From contig CAZIDG010000008.1 in NCBI GenBank assembly GCA_964538065.1, forward strand, positions 22,873 through 86,872: 64,000 nt of DNA, written 5' to 3'. A model generated the notes under the pieces. It was not told the DNA's origin. It was given only the letters and a program-made list of their open reading frames with translations, and made no database searches. Numbering within the stretch: position 1 is the first letter of the stretch; every line of letters starts with the position of its first letter. Of this stretch, positions 42,035 through 51,528 are shown one piece after another. Source of the stretch: G963664225 sp964538065 (GTDB lineage Bacteria; Verrucomicrobiota; Verrucomicrobiia; Limisphaerales; UBA1319). Both the position numbers and the translations under genes were made by a program.

Positions 42035-43849
42035 TTATTTGCCGGACAGGCTGGCGAGCTTTTCGCGCATCCGGTTCAAGATTTCCTTCACCTTATAGGT
42101 CAAACCTTCGGTTTTGTTGATGCCGACGATCCGTTGATCGCAATAACGCGAACGGAGCAGGCCAGCCAGTTGGCCAAAGCCCCAGAGGCCTTCGTCATTC
42201 ATTTCCACCACAAAGATGTGTTCAAAACCGGCGAAAATCTTGTCCAGCCCTTCGGGCAGGGGGTAGATGTTGCGCAGGTGGATGCAGGAGACACTCTCTC
42301 CGGCGGCGCGGGCCAGATCCACGGCCTCACGTATGGGGCCCATGGTGGAACCCCAGCCCACGAGCAGGACTTTGCCTTCCGGGGCGCCATGCACCTTGGG
42401 TGTGGGGATTTCACGCATGAGGGCCTGAATTTTGTGGCGGCGTTTGGCGCTCATCGCCGTGTGCAGCTTGGCACTGCCGGAGGGATGGCCATATTCGTCA
42501 TGTTCCAGACCGGCAGCCACTGGATAAATACCGTTTAAGATCCTGGTACCAGGGGCTTTGTGATGAGTGATGCCATCCGGTGCCGAGAGGTCGTAAGGCT
42601 TATGTTCCTGCACGGCAGTCAGATCGGGGCTGATGTCCTGGCAGATCTTTTCCATATTAGGCATGGGGAACGCCTCAATACGGGTGCCAATGGCCTGATC
42701 GGACAAGACAAAGACGGGCACACTGTACTTGCGGGCGATATTGGTCGCCTCAATCATGGTGTAAAATGCGTCCTCCACGCTCGTGGGAGCCAGCACAACG
42801 CGGGGGGCGTCGCCATGGCTTCCATAGACCGAGATATTCAGGTCGGACTGTTCCACCATGGTGGGAAGACCAGTGGAGGGTCCACCACGCTGGACATTGA
42901 TGACGACCAGGGGCATTTCAGCCATCACACCCCAGCCCAGGGCCTCCATTTTGAGGGAGATGCCCGGTCCGCTGGAGCTGGTCAAGGCCACGCGTCCGGC
43001 ATAGCTGGCTCCCAGCGCCATGGAGATGGAGGCGATTTCATCCTCGCATTGGACGAAGGTGCCGCCGTATTTGGGCAGCTCGTGACGCAAAAGCTCCATC
43101 ACTTCCGAGGAGGGGGTGATGGGATAGGCCGCTCCGAAGCGGATGCCAGCAGCGATTGCACCGTAGGCCAGGGCCTCATTTCCGGTCATGACGACCTGGG
43201 CGCCAGTGCCGCGGTCGCTGGGGGCGAATTGGAACATTTCCACCAGTTTATCGACCGAATAACCGTAACCGGCGTTAAACGCACAGGTGGCGTTCTGCAG
43301 CACACTGGGGTCTTTCCGGCCAAAACGCGCCGTGATGAGACTCATCAGCTTCGTGACATCCATGTCGTACATGCGGGCCACCAGGCCCAGTACAAACATG
43401 TTTTTGCCCTTGTCACGTCCTCCGCCGCCAATGGCTTCCACCGTCAGGGAGGAGATGGGCACCCGCACGTGGCGATGGGTCTTTTCCCATTCCGGCTTGG
43501 GCTCCACGTGATCGGCGTCGTAAATGACGATGCCCCCCTTTTTAAGGGACCCCATGTGATTATCATACGAATGCTGATAAAAGGCCACCAGGACATCCGC
43601 CTCATCGCCTGCGCTGACGACCTCGCCCGTGCCGATGCGGACCTGGAAAATGGAGGGACCACCCGAAATGGTGGAGGGGATGGTCATGAAGGTGATCACT
43701 TCCTGCTCGCTTCGGCCGGCCAGCCGGGCGAGAAAACCGCCGATGGCCTGGATGCCATCCTGGGAATTACCGGCAAACCGGATCACAACTTCGGAGATTT
43801 GGCTTTTTTGGCCGGGGGAGGACGCCGTCTTCGCATTCGCTTCGTTCAT
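42035..43849 (-). CDS. korA: 2-oxoacid:ferredoxin oxidoreductase, fused gamma-alpha subunit
   Basis: A 604-residue subunit. Residues about 20-185 are the gamma-type domain ('EVVIRFAGNSQDGIQAIGGF', 'GPSIFQVRIG'). The alpha pyrimidine-binding domain follows ('AGIRFGAAYPITPSSEVMEL', 'SSSGPGISLKMEALGWGVM', 'GPSTGLPTMVEQSDL'), and then a C-terminal transketolase-like domain ('VLLVGWGSTMGPIREAVDL'). Gamma-alpha fusion is the usual form in KorA. The ATG at 43849 is chosen, with a TTG six bases upstream possible. The 2-oxoglutarate specificity is inferred from family similarity, and a pyruvate activity cannot be excluded. Confidence 0.92.
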   Translation of the reverse strand: MNEANAKTASSPGQKSQISEVVIRFAGNSQDGIQAIGGFLARLAGRSEQEVITFMTIPSTISGGPSIFQVRIGTGEVVSAGDEADVLVAFYQHSYDNHMGSLKKGGIVIYDADHVEPKPEWEKTHRHVRVPISSLTVEAIGGGGRDKGKNMFVLGLVARMYDMDVTKLMSLITARFGRKDPSVLQNATCAFNAGYGYSVDKLVEMFQFAPSDRGTGAQVVMTGNEALAYGAIAAGIRFGAAYPITPSSEVMELLRHELPKYGGTFVQCEDEIASISMALGASYAGRVALTSSSGPGISLKMEALGWGVMAEMPLVVINVQRGGPSTGLPTMVEQSDLNISVYGSHGDAPRVVLAPTSVEDAFYTMIEATNIARKYSVPVFVLSDQAIGTRIEAFPMPNMEKICQDISPDLTAVQEHKPYDLSAPDGITHHKAPGTRILNGIYPVAAGLEHDEYGHPSGSAKLHTAMSAKRRHKIQALMREIPTPKVHGAPEGKVLLVGWGSTMGPIREAVDLARAAGESVSCIHLRNIYPLPEGLDKIFAGFEHIFVVEMNDEGLWGFGQLAGLLRSRYCDQRIVGINKTEGLTYKVKEILNRMREKLASLSGK

Positions 43850-44318
43850 GGTCAATAGGGTGCTGTATTACCGTTTAATATGCGGTATTTGGTCTGCTAA
43901 TAGTCTGTTTAATTTTGTCTCATCAGGTTAATTTCAATAAGCCTAACACGACATCTAAACCAGTCAAACGGGAATCCACCCCCTGGAGGCAACTATTTTG
44001 CGTGGTGCACCAAGATCAATCCCCATGGCGGCCCAAATGGAAGAAAACCTATCGACTTCACGCCATGGATGGATCATACCGCGCGTACCAATTGCCCTAG
44101 GGTCTGGCGGCTGCATTGGGTGGCAGGTGCGTTGATTTTCAAAAGGGTAATGGCTGGCGGATTCACTCATTCAGTGCCTCACGCTTGAGGGGGGCGTGCT
44201 CAGGATTGTGATGTGTGCGAGTGCCGGTTCGAGCGGGACGGGGTGGGGAAAAGAAACGGTGTTAATGGCCTTTTGGGTTGACGATGCGGCCAGTGGTGTC
44301 ATTAAGGAATGAAACGAT
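43850..44318. other. intergenic region between divergent korA and the DUF4832-like gene
   Basis: 469 bp with no gene I can support. The korA-proximal part is AT-rich and should hold its promoter, but no clear -35/-10 pair stands out. The rest has no repeat or hairpin of note. Confidence 0.4.
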
Positions 44319-45800
44319 ATGATGCTGACACGGCTTTCAAAGTATTTGATGGCGCTCCTGGCGGGGGGATGGCTGGCATGTCTGGCCTCGGGCGGGGATG
44401 TCGTGGTTGCCAAACCGGAGATCACCGATGATGCCCTGGTGAATCCCGGCATGGGATGGACGCTGCATTTTTACTCGAACCTGATTGAGAATTACGGTTC
44501 GAAATTGGAGCCGTCGGACACGCTGGAGGATTGGCCGGGGCTTGCGGTCATCTATCTGCGGGTGCCCTGGTCGTTCCTGGAGCCGGAGGAGGGGCGCTTC
44601 AACTGGTCGCTGTTCGACACTCCGGCGCAACGCTGGATTGCCAAAGGCAAGCGCATCGCCCTCCGGGTCAGTTGCACGGAAAGCTGGCTGCGCCATGCCA
44701 CGCCGGAGTGGGTCAAGGCGGCGGGTGCCGAAGGGGCTGAATTCGATTTTGGAAAGGGCGTTCGTGCGGGAGGCGCCTTGTGGGAGCCGGATTACCTGGA
44801 TCCGGTGTTCCTGGCCAAGCTGAACCATTTTCTTGAGGCCATGGCCCGCCGGTACGATGGCAATCCGAACGTGGATTTCATCGATGTCGGCACGTTTGGA
44901 ATGTGGGGGGAGGGGCACACCGGGTTCGGAATCAATCTCGATGAGGAAAAGACGCTGGCCGTCGCCAAAAAACACATCGATTTGCACCTGGAGCATTTCC
45001 CCCACACGCAACTGTGCATCAGCGATGACATGGCGGGTCACAACAAGCCCGGCCGCCATTTTCCCATTACGGACTACGCCTTGAGCAAGGGCGTGACCCT
45101 GCGTGACGACAGCATCCTGGTGCAGCCGCCGCCGAATTCATGGTACCACAGCGAGATGGCCCAGGAATTCTGGCCGCGCCTGCCGGTGATCCTGGAGCAT
45201 GAACACTACGGCGGTTCCAAGGCGCGCCAGGCCTGGAGCGGGGACCTTCTCATGAAGTCCGTGGAGGATTACCATGCCAGCTACATGTCCATCCACTGGT
45301 GGCCGCGTGAGATGCTGCAGGAGAACCGCGAGTGTGTGGCGCGGATCAACCGGCGCATGGGATATCGGCTGGAGTTGCGCGAAATGCGCTGGCCCCGGGA
45401 GGTCACCGCAGGCGAGCCGTTTGAGGTTGCCGCCACCTGGGCCAATGCGGGTGTTGCGCCGTGCTATCCGGGTGGATTTTGGGCGCTGACCTTCAAGGAT
45501 GCGAAGGAAGGCATCGCGTCCGTGCAGGTCGATGAAGATTTCGACATGCGCAAGCTGGAGGTGGGCGCCCCGGGCCAGGCGCCAGTAAAGACACTCACCC
45601 AGGGCGTCACAATTGCTCGGCAGTTAAAGGATGCCCAGGGCAACCATGCTCCGCCCATGGCGCCCGGCGACTATACCGTCTGGGTTTCGGTTGGAACGCG
45701 TGATGGCACGCCGCGCATCGCCTTGCCCCTCAAGGCAGGCGATGGCCAGCGGCGCTATAAACTGGGCGCGGTGAAGATCCTCGTACCCAAAACTCCGTAA
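44319..45800 (+). CDS. secreted DUF4832-like / glycosidase-fold protein
   Basis: A 493-residue exported protein (signal to about residue 25). The barrel-like part begins 'DALVNPGMGWTLHFYS' and continues 'LAVIYLRVPWSFLEPEEGRF' with 'NWSLFDTP', the opening typical of the DUF4832/DUF4874 family related to GH42-type TIM barrels. 'FIDVGTFGMWGEGHTG' supplies an acid/base-like Glu and 'VILEHEHYGG' a second Glu. The last 130 residues are a beta-sandwich with 'MAPGDYTVWVSVGTRDGTPR'. It probably acts on a polysaccharide, but the substrate is not known. AAGGA sits 10 nt before the first of two adjacent ATGs. Confidence 0.7.
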   Translation: MMLTRLSKYLMALLAGGWLACLASGGDVVVAKPEITDDALVNPGMGWTLHFYSNLIENYGSKLEPSDTLEDWPGLAVIYLRVPWSFLEPEEGRFNWSLFDTPAQRWIAKGKRIALRVSCTESWLRHATPEWVKAAGAEGAEFDFGKGVRAGGALWEPDYLDPVFLAKLNHFLEAMARRYDGNPNVDFIDVGTFGMWGEGHTGFGINLDEEKTLAVAKKHIDLHLEHFPHTQLCISDDMAGHNKPGRHFPITDYALSKGVTLRDDSILVQPPPNSWYHSEMAQEFWPRLPVILEHEHYGGSKARQAWSGDLLMKSVEDYHASYMSIHWWPREMLQENRECVARINRRMGYRLELREMRWPREVTAGEPFEVAATWANAGVAPCYPGGFWALTFKDAKEGIASVQVDEDFDMRKLEVGAPGQAPVKTLTQGVTIARQLKDAQGNHAPPMAPGDYTVWVSVGTRDGTPRIALPLKAGDGQRRYKLGAVKILVPKTP

Positions 45801-46095
45801 GCCAATGCATGATGCAACCATCCACATTGCACCATCATGGCAGATAGGAAATGGCGGTGCGATTGAGGAAATAGACCCGCATGCGAATTCAGAGGATGGC
45901 CGAGTGCGTGCGTCTGGAGATGTCCAATCGCGCAAACGCTTCCAGTGATCGGACAAATGGGGAGCACCTCAATCCGATGAGTCCACTTGGGACAGGGTTC
46001 CTCGGGCGGAGGTAGACAAAATCCGGCTCCAAGCAATGGGAAAGCGATCAATGGACCGATGCAAAAATTATAGGAATGTCCCCTCTACTTGAAAT

Positions 46096-46545
46096 ATGAA
46101 AACGTACCTTGCGTTAGTGATAGCGGTCGGAATGTGGGTATGCTTAATCGGTTGTCGGGACAAAACCGAGAATAGATCAATTATTGGAGTGTGGGAATGC
46201 ACGAATTTGACAAGTCATGAGCATATATCTCATTTTGCAAAACTTACGCAAGAATTTAAGAATGATGGTAAAGTGGTTGGCTATTTAACCGGGAAAAGCG
46301 GGCAAGAGACAAAAAAACAGGAGGCTACTTTTAGGGTTGACGGAAACATCCTTCGCATTGGCGATGAACAAACCGAATATCAGATATCTTTTTCCGGTTC
46401 AAATCTTGTGTTGACAATAACAAAAGCATTATACCAAGCGGATATTGGAAAGTTTTTGATTTACCAGCCGATAGTGACGGAGTCGGTCCCAGCAAACGGG
46501 CATGAAAAGGAAATTGGGTCGAATAGCCTTGAAAAACTACCCTGA
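46096..46545 (+). CDS. small lipoprotein, lipocalin-like, function unknown
   Basis: A 149-residue predicted lipoprotein with a lipobox LIGC (Cys20). The mature part has a beta-rich pattern starting 'SIIGVWECTNLTSHEHISHF' and 'EFKNDGKVVGYLTGK', resembling the lipocalin-like domains of small periplasmic proteins ('I.G.W..........F..DG'). The gene is visibly AT-richer than its neighbours and stands alone, suggesting recent acquisition. No operon partner: the next 280 bp before the scaffold gap hold no gene. Which protein or ligand it binds is unknown. Confidence 0.65.
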   Translation: MKTYLALVIAVGMWVCLIGCRDKTENRSIIGVWECTNLTSHEHISHFAKLTQEFKNDGKVVGYLTGKSGQETKKQEATFRVDGNILRIGDEQTEYQISFSGSNLVLTITKALYQADIGKFLIYQPIVTESVPANGHEKEIGSNSLEKLP

Positions 46546-47043
46546 AAGGGATCGCCCATAGTTTGATGCTGTAATTCGAGTGCATTGATGTCGAAAAGTG
46601 TCTCGATTCCTGAGTATCTCTAAGCAGAACAAATCCATCCTACCTTCGATAAGACTTCCGAGATATCGATTCCCCTTAACAGAGCTACGCTGTGAAACAC
46701 GGCAAGGTTTGGCTGCTACTGTTTTTTTACCATCATGCTTTTTGTCGAATGAACTTCGCCGCGTTTTTAGGGGGGGATTTTCCTGCGCTGGCGTCGTAAT
46801 TTGCGGTCTCATGGCTGCGATGGGGGCAGCGNNNNNNNNNNNNNNNNNNNNNNNNNNNNNNNNNNNNNNNNNNNNNNNNNNNNNNNNNNNNNNNNNNNNN
46901 NNNNNNNNNNNNNNNNNNNNNNNNNNNNNNNAGGTCACGACGATTTGGGGCAGGTAAACCAGTCTGGATCAAAACTCGGGCTGTAAAACTCAGGCTCGAC
47001 GGGGATGCGGCTTTGTCATAGCTTACATAGCCGCTTAATATTT
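46546..47043. other. gene-free stretch containing the second scaffold gap
   Basis: Frames here run into the gap and show no family. The leader just before ilvD (46932-47043) has two near-copies of AAAACTCGGGCT (46971-46982, 46985-46996). No attenuator or T-box is recognisable, but the gap hides part of the upstream region. Confidence 0.4.
46832..46931. other. assembly gap of 100 N
   Basis: Exactly 100 Ns. Unlike the first gap, the flanks share no sequence, so the true distance is unknown and bases are really missing. Confidence 0.9.
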
Positions 47044-49317
47044 ATGCGTTCAGATATCATTAAAAAGGGATTCGAACGCGCGCCGCATCGGAGTCTGCTG
47101 CGCGCCACCGGGAGTATCGAATCAGACGAGGATTTTAATAAGCCCTTTATCGGCATTGCCAACAGCTACACGGATGTCATTCCGGGTCATGCACATCTGA
47201 ATGAAGTTGGCCAGTTGGTCAAGCGCTTGGTGCGCCAGGCGGGCGGGGTGCCCTTTGTATTCAACACCATCGGTGTGGATGACGGCATTGCCATGGGGCA
47301 CAGCGGGATGAAGTACTCGCTGCCGTCACGCGAGCTGATCGCGGACACCGTTGAAACGATGTGCCGTGCCCATTGTTTCGATGGGATGATCTGCATTCCC
47401 AACTGTGACAAGATCGTTCCAGGCATGTTGATGGCCTCCATGCGGTTGAATATTCCCACCCTGTTTGTGAGTGGCGGACCGATGGCGCCGGGGATTGCCG
47501 GCCGCAAGGTCGTCAATGAGGAACTGCCTGAGTATCTCCAGCCGGCGGCTGAAAAGGCCGACCTGATCAGCGTGTTCAAGGGTGTGGGGGCGTTCAAGAC
47601 CGGACAAATCACCGAAGAAGGCCTGACGAAGCTTGAGAAGGCGGCCTGTCCGACCTGCGGTTCGTGTTCGGGCATGTTCACGGCCAATTCGATGAACTGT
47701 CTGTGCGAGGCCCTGGGTTTTGCGCTGCCGGGCAATGGCACGATCCTGGCCGTCTCCAAGGAACGCGAAGCGCTGTATGAGTGGGCAGCACGCCAGATCC
47801 TGAAGATGATCGAATGGGATCTCAAGCCGCGTGACATTGCCACGCTTGAGGCGTTTGACAATGCGTTGATGCTCGATGTGGCGATGGGCGGATCGACCAA
47901 TACCATCCTGCACACGCTGGCCATCGCCCGCGAAGCAGGCCTGCCCTACGACATCGCCCGCATTGATGCGATTTCGCGCCGCGTGCCCTGCCTGTGCAAG
48001 GTGTCGCCGTCGTCGAACTACCATGTTCAGGACGTGCATCGCGCCGGGGGCATTCACACCATCCTGGGCGAACTCAAGCGCATGGGGGTGTTGAACACCG
48101 GTTGCAAGACCGTCACGGGAAAGACCATTGGCGAAAACGTGGAGGAGTGGGACCTGCGTTCCGAGAAATGCACCTCCTGGGCCAAAACGGTCCGCATTTC
48201 CGGCGCGTCCGCGCTCCTGCTTGATCCCAACGACACGCAGGGGGCAACCACCGTCATGCCCAATGGGAACCTGGTGCCCAAGCCGATGAGCGTGTTTGCG
48301 GCCGATGAAAAAGCCATCACCCTGTGGCGCAAGGCGGCTGGTTTTAACGCAGGAGATCTGGAATCGCAGACCGCGTTGTTCGCCGCCAAGGCGCGCCTGG
48401 ATGTGGAAGGGCAGGGAGCCCTGGAAGGTTCCGCCGCCATTTCAAGCTACCTGGAAACAACCCTGCGCGAGAGCAAGGGATTGGTGCGCGAGGAGTTGGG
48501 CAGTTTGCGCGGCAATCCTGTGCTGATCCGCTGGCAGTATGCGAAGACGGGCGGACGCCAGGCCATTGGGGTGTTGCAGATCATGCGCATGCGCAACTGG
48601 CAGATCACCCGTGCCAGGGTCATCACGGCTCCGGCCAGTGTTGCCAGGGCGCAATCGGTGGGGTTGATGCCCTATGATTCCTCGTTCATGTTTGATGCCC
48701 GGGATTGTGTGCGCACGAAGGACACCGCGTACACGCCGGATGGTGGGTTGTCCATCATGTATGGCCAGTTGGCGCCGGAAGGCAGCGTGGTCAAGACGGC
48801 CGGCATTAGCGCGGGCTTCAAGCAGTATTGCGGACCGCAGTTTGTGTTCGAGGGGCCCTGCGTGATCTTTGAAAGCCAGGACGATGCCTGCGAAGGCATT
48901 CTGGCGGGCAAGGTCAAGGCGGGCGATGTGGTTGTCATCCGCAACGAAGGCCCCAAGGGCGGGCCCGGCATGCAGGAAATGCTCTCACCCACCAGCTATA
49001 TCGTTGGCATGGGTCTGGGAGACAAGGTGGCGTTGATCACCGATGGCCGGTTCAGCGGTGGCACGGCGGGGGCCTGCATTGGCCATGTATCGCCCGAAGC
49101 TGCTGAGGGCGGGCCCATCGGCCTGCTGAAGGCGGGGGACCGGATTCGCATCGATTTCCCCAACCGCCGGATGGACATCCTGGTGGCCGAAAGCGAGTTG
49201 GAAGAACGTCGCAAAACCTTTGTGCCGGTGAAGGTTAAATTGACGGGATGGCTGGCCCGGTATCAAAAACTGGTCAGCAACGCCAGCAAGGGGGGCATCC
49301 TCTGGCAGGGCGAGTAA
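47044..49317 (+). CDS. ilvD: dihydroxy-acid dehydratase with a large insertion
   Basis: A 757-residue enzyme of valine and isoleucine synthesis, dehydrating 2,3-dihydroxy acids. N-terminal 'NSYTDVIPGHAHL', 'DDGIAMGHSGMKYSLPSREL', 'CDKIVPGMLMASMRLNIP' and 'CPTCGSCSGMFTANSMNCL' give the Fe-S and active-site Cys. The C-terminus has 'TDGRFSGGTAGACIGHVSPE' and 'DFPNRRMDILVAESELEERR'. Between 'VTGKTIGENV' (about 359) and 'GGLSIMYGQLAPEGSVVKTA' (about 566) stand about 180 residues more than a typical IlvD (about 560 total). The insert is soluble and Arg/Ala-rich ('VLIRWQYAKTGGRQAIGVLQ'). The start at 47044 matches the conserved 'RSDIIKKGFERAPHR'. The function of the insert is unknown. Confidence 0.9.
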   Translation: MRSDIIKKGFERAPHRSLLRATGSIESDEDFNKPFIGIANSYTDVIPGHAHLNEVGQLVKRLVRQAGGVPFVFNTIGVDDGIAMGHSGMKYSLPSRELIADTVETMCRAHCFDGMICIPNCDKIVPGMLMASMRLNIPTLFVSGGPMAPGIAGRKVVNEELPEYLQPAAEKADLISVFKGVGAFKTGQITEEGLTKLEKAACPTCGSCSGMFTANSMNCLCEALGFALPGNGTILAVSKEREALYEWAARQILKMIEWDLKPRDIATLEAFDNALMLDVAMGGSTNTILHTLAIAREAGLPYDIARIDAISRRVPCLCKVSPSSNYHVQDVHRAGGIHTILGELKRMGVLNTGCKTVTGKTIGENVEEWDLRSEKCTSWAKTVRISGASALLLDPNDTQGATTVMPNGNLVPKPMSVFAADEKAITLWRKAAGFNAGDLESQTALFAAKARLDVEGQGALEGSAAISSYLETTLRESKGLVREELGSLRGNPVLIRWQYAKTGGRQAIGVLQIMRMRNWQITRARVITAPASVARAQSVGLMPYDSSFMFDARDCVRTKDTAYTPDGGLSIMYGQLAPEGSVVKTAGISAGFKQYCGPQFVFEGPCVIFESQDDACEGILAGKVKAGDVVVIRNEGPKGGPGMQEMLSPTSYIVGMGLGDKVALITDGRFSGGTAGACIGHVSPEAAEGGPIGLLKAGDRIRIDFPNRRMDILVAESELEERRKTFVPVKVKLTGWLARYQKLVSNASKGGILWQGE

Positions 49318-49344
49318 TCCGGCTATCCTCGGATTTGAAGACAC

Positions 49345-49379
49345 GGCGTCCGTTCCTTGAAAGGGGCGGACGCCTTTTT
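49345..49379 (+). terminator. intrinsic terminator of ilvD
   Basis: A stem GGCGTCCG / CGGACGCC extended by five inner pairs (two G-U) around a 4-nt loop, followed by TTTTT. It lies 28 bp after the stop. Confidence 0.88.
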
Positions 49380-49521
49380 CATTGGATCCATGGGGTCGTT
49401 TTTGGCCCTTAACTTGCTATATACCAGGCCGTGCCCCATCCTTGGACTGATCTATGGCTCACGAAGAGCCATGTGAATTTACTTCCTATTGGGCGGGTGC
49501 TTTGTTAAGGAATACGACGTC

Positions 49522-50499
49522 ATGTTTCGCATTAATATCATCATCTTGTTGGTCTGGCTGATGGGAGGAGCAAATGACTTCCTCGCTGCACGGGCTTTCG
49601 CGCAACAAACCAAGGATGTTCCCAAGGAATTTCACCTGTTGAACGGCGATATCCTCAAAGGCGAGGTCGCCTCGGCGAACGAGGAAGGGTTGGTGGTGCG
49701 TTTGGCGGTGGGCGGATTCAGCGATCGCGTGGCCTGGCCCAAGTTCACGCAGGAGACGCTGCAGGTGATGACGAACACGCCGGCCTTGGTGAAATATGCC
49801 GAGCCGTTCATTGAGGTGCCGCTGGAGCTCAAGCCCAAGAAAGCCACTCCAAAGAAGCCCTTCCTTCCCAAACCCGTCGAGCGCATTGAGTTGCCGGCCA
49901 AGGACACCAGTTTCATGGCTGCGGTGATGGCGCCGTCGGTGCTCCTTTTATTGGTCATCATTTACGGGGCGAATGTTTATAGCGCCTATGAAATTGCGCT
50001 GTTCAAGGGCCGGCCGGTGCCGCTGGTGTGTGGCGTTTCGATCGTGTTGCCCTTTGTAGGCCCCCTGGTGTTTCTTTCACTGCCAGGCACCAATGTGACA
50101 GAGGATGACGGTCAGCCGGTGGCTTCCACCGAGGGCACGTATGATGTGAATTTTGCCATTCCAACCGTGAACAGCGGTTTGAGCATGGCCAACAAAGGCG
50201 GTGGCCAAAAGGCCCAGGCGGGCCTCCAACCGGTCACCTACACGCGTAACGAAACGACCTTCGACCGCCGTTTCTTTGAGACCAAGTTTGCAGGCTTTTT
50301 CCGCGTGGTGCTGGGGGATGCGGAGAAGGAAATGGTCATTGTGTTCAAGACCGTGAAGAATGAATACATTGCCCGGCGTATCTCGCGCATCAGCGGCAAT
50401 GAAGTACATGTGCAGTTGTTGCGGGGTGGAACGGCGGACGTGGGCATCACGTTTGGGGAAATCACCCAAGTGATTCTGCGCCATAAGGATGCTAAATAA
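49522..50499 (+). CDS. membrane protein of unknown function
   Basis: A 325-residue protein: an N-terminal signal or anchor (MFRINIIILLVWLMGG), a roughly 75-residue beta-rich segment 'EFHLLNGDILKGEVASANEE' 'LVVRLAVGGFSDRVAWPKF', a basic linker, two membrane helices (about 132-150 and 170-185), and a C-terminal beta domain 'FETKFAGFFRVVLGDAEKEM' 'YIARRISRISGNEVHVQLL'. The first part resembles the 'L.NGD.L.G.V' pattern of short SH3-like domains in secreted verrucomicrobial proteins. AAGGA lies 10 nt before the ATG at 49522. It precedes fmt by 45 bp and may be co-transcribed. The function is unassigned. Confidence 0.6.
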   Translation: MFRINIIILLVWLMGGANDFLAARAFAQQTKDVPKEFHLLNGDILKGEVASANEEGLVVRLAVGGFSDRVAWPKFTQETLQVMTNTPALVKYAEPFIEVPLELKPKKATPKKPFLPKPVERIELPAKDTSFMAAVMAPSVLLLLVIIYGANVYSAYEIALFKGRPVPLVCGVSIVLPFVGPLVFLSLPGTNVTEDDGQPVASTEGTYDVNFAIPTVNSGLSMANKGGGQKAQAGLQPVTYTRNETTFDRRFFETKFAGFFRVVLGDAEKEMVIVFKTVKNEYIARRISRISGNEVHVQLLRGGTADVGITFGEITQVILRHKDAK

Positions 50500-50544
50500 G
50501 CGGCTGGATGCTGGCCTGAGTTGCCCGGTGGCTGGCCGGATTGC

Positions 50545-51507
50545 ATGTCATCATTACGTGTGATTTTCATGGGGACGGCTGAACTGGCCTGTGCCAGTCT
50601 TCAGGCGTTGGCTGCGGATCCGAATCTCAAAGTGGTGGCGGTGGTTACCCAGCCGGATCGGCCACAAGGGCGGGAATTGAAGCTCACGCCCTCACCCGTC
50701 AAGAACACTGCCCTAAGCTTGCAGTTACCCATTCTGCAGCCCGAGCGTCTTCGTAACCCGGACGCCATCAAGCAGTTGGCTGATCTACAGCCCGATCTGA
50801 TCGTGGTGGCTGCCTACGGGCAGATCCTTTCCCAGACAGTGCTTGAGCTGCCGCGTCATGGCTGCCTGAATGTCCATGGGTCCCTTCTTCCACGGCACCG
50901 CGGAGCCGCCCCCATTCAATGGGCGATGCTCGAAGGCGATGCTCAAACAGGGATAACCATCATGAAAATGGATGCGGGTCTGGATACAGGTGCCATGCTC
51001 AGCACCGCAGCCACGCCCATTGGCCCGGACGACACCGCGCAGACACTGCATGATCGCCTTGCCGCGATGGGGGCTCAATTGCTGCTGAAGACGATTCCGC
51101 CATATGTCCAAGGCTCTCTCCTGCCTCAGCCTCAGGATGATTCCAAGGCCACCTATGCCCGCAAGATCAAGAAGGAGGATGGCCTGATTGATTGGCGTTT
51201 ACCCGCAGCCCAGATCGCCTTGCGTTTGCGTGCCTTCACCCCCTGGCCGGGGTGTTACAGCTACCTTGAGATAGGGGGAAAAGCGCTCCAAGTGCGTGTA
51301 GGCAAGGCAGAAGCGTGTTCCGGCTCTTCAGGACAACCTGGCAATGTTGTGGAAGCGCAGCCTGAGGGCATCATGGTGGCATGCGGGGAAGGAATCCTGC
51401 GGATCCTCGAACTGCAGCGCCAAGGCAAACGCATGCTCAAGGCCTCGGAATTCCTGGCAGGAACCCCGCTCAAGCCCGGTCTTTGCTTTTCTCAGTCTCC
51501 GCAGTAA
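50545..51507 (+). CDS. fmt: methionyl-tRNA formyltransferase
   Basis: A 320-residue enzyme that formylates initiator Met-tRNA using 10-formyl-THF. Motifs: 'RVIFMGTAELACASLQAL', 'VVTQPDRPQGRELKLTPSPV', the catalytic loop 'LNVHGSLLPRHRGAAPIQWA' (Asn and His) and 'MDAGLDTGAML' (catalytic Asp). The C-terminal OB-like domain begins 'DWRLPAAQIALRLRAFTPWP'. Length is typical (about 310-320). No def gene is adjacent, as is common elsewhere. The start 'MSSLRVIF' fits the family, and upstream in-frame codons from 50521 do not. Confidence 0.95.
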   Translation: MSSLRVIFMGTAELACASLQALAADPNLKVVAVVTQPDRPQGRELKLTPSPVKNTALSLQLPILQPERLRNPDAIKQLADLQPDLIVVAAYGQILSQTVLELPRHGCLNVHGSLLPRHRGAAPIQWAMLEGDAQTGITIMKMDAGLDTGAMLSTAATPIGPDDTAQTLHDRLAAMGAQLLLKTIPPYVQGSLLPQPQDDSKATYARKIKKEDGLIDWRLPAAQIALRLRAFTPWPGCYSYLEIGGKALQVRVGKAEACSGSSGQPGNVVEAQPEGIMVACGEGILRILELQRQGKRMLKASEFLAGTPLKPGLCFSQSPQ

Positions 51508-51528
51508 CCGCGACAGGCGGAGACACTC

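Noticed and set aside
42560..43858. 432-codon open frame on the plus strand
   Set aside because: Exact antisense of korA, which carries all family motifs; no ribosome-binding site or domain.
46932..47043. ilvD leader as a T-box or attenuator
   Set aside because: No specifier loop, no terminator/antiterminator pair visible, and part of the region is hidden by the gap.
51495..51524. hairpin between fmt and the DUF1232 gene as an intrinsic terminator
   Set aside because: An 8-bp stem with a 14-nt loop overlapping the fmt stop and no U-tract on either strand.
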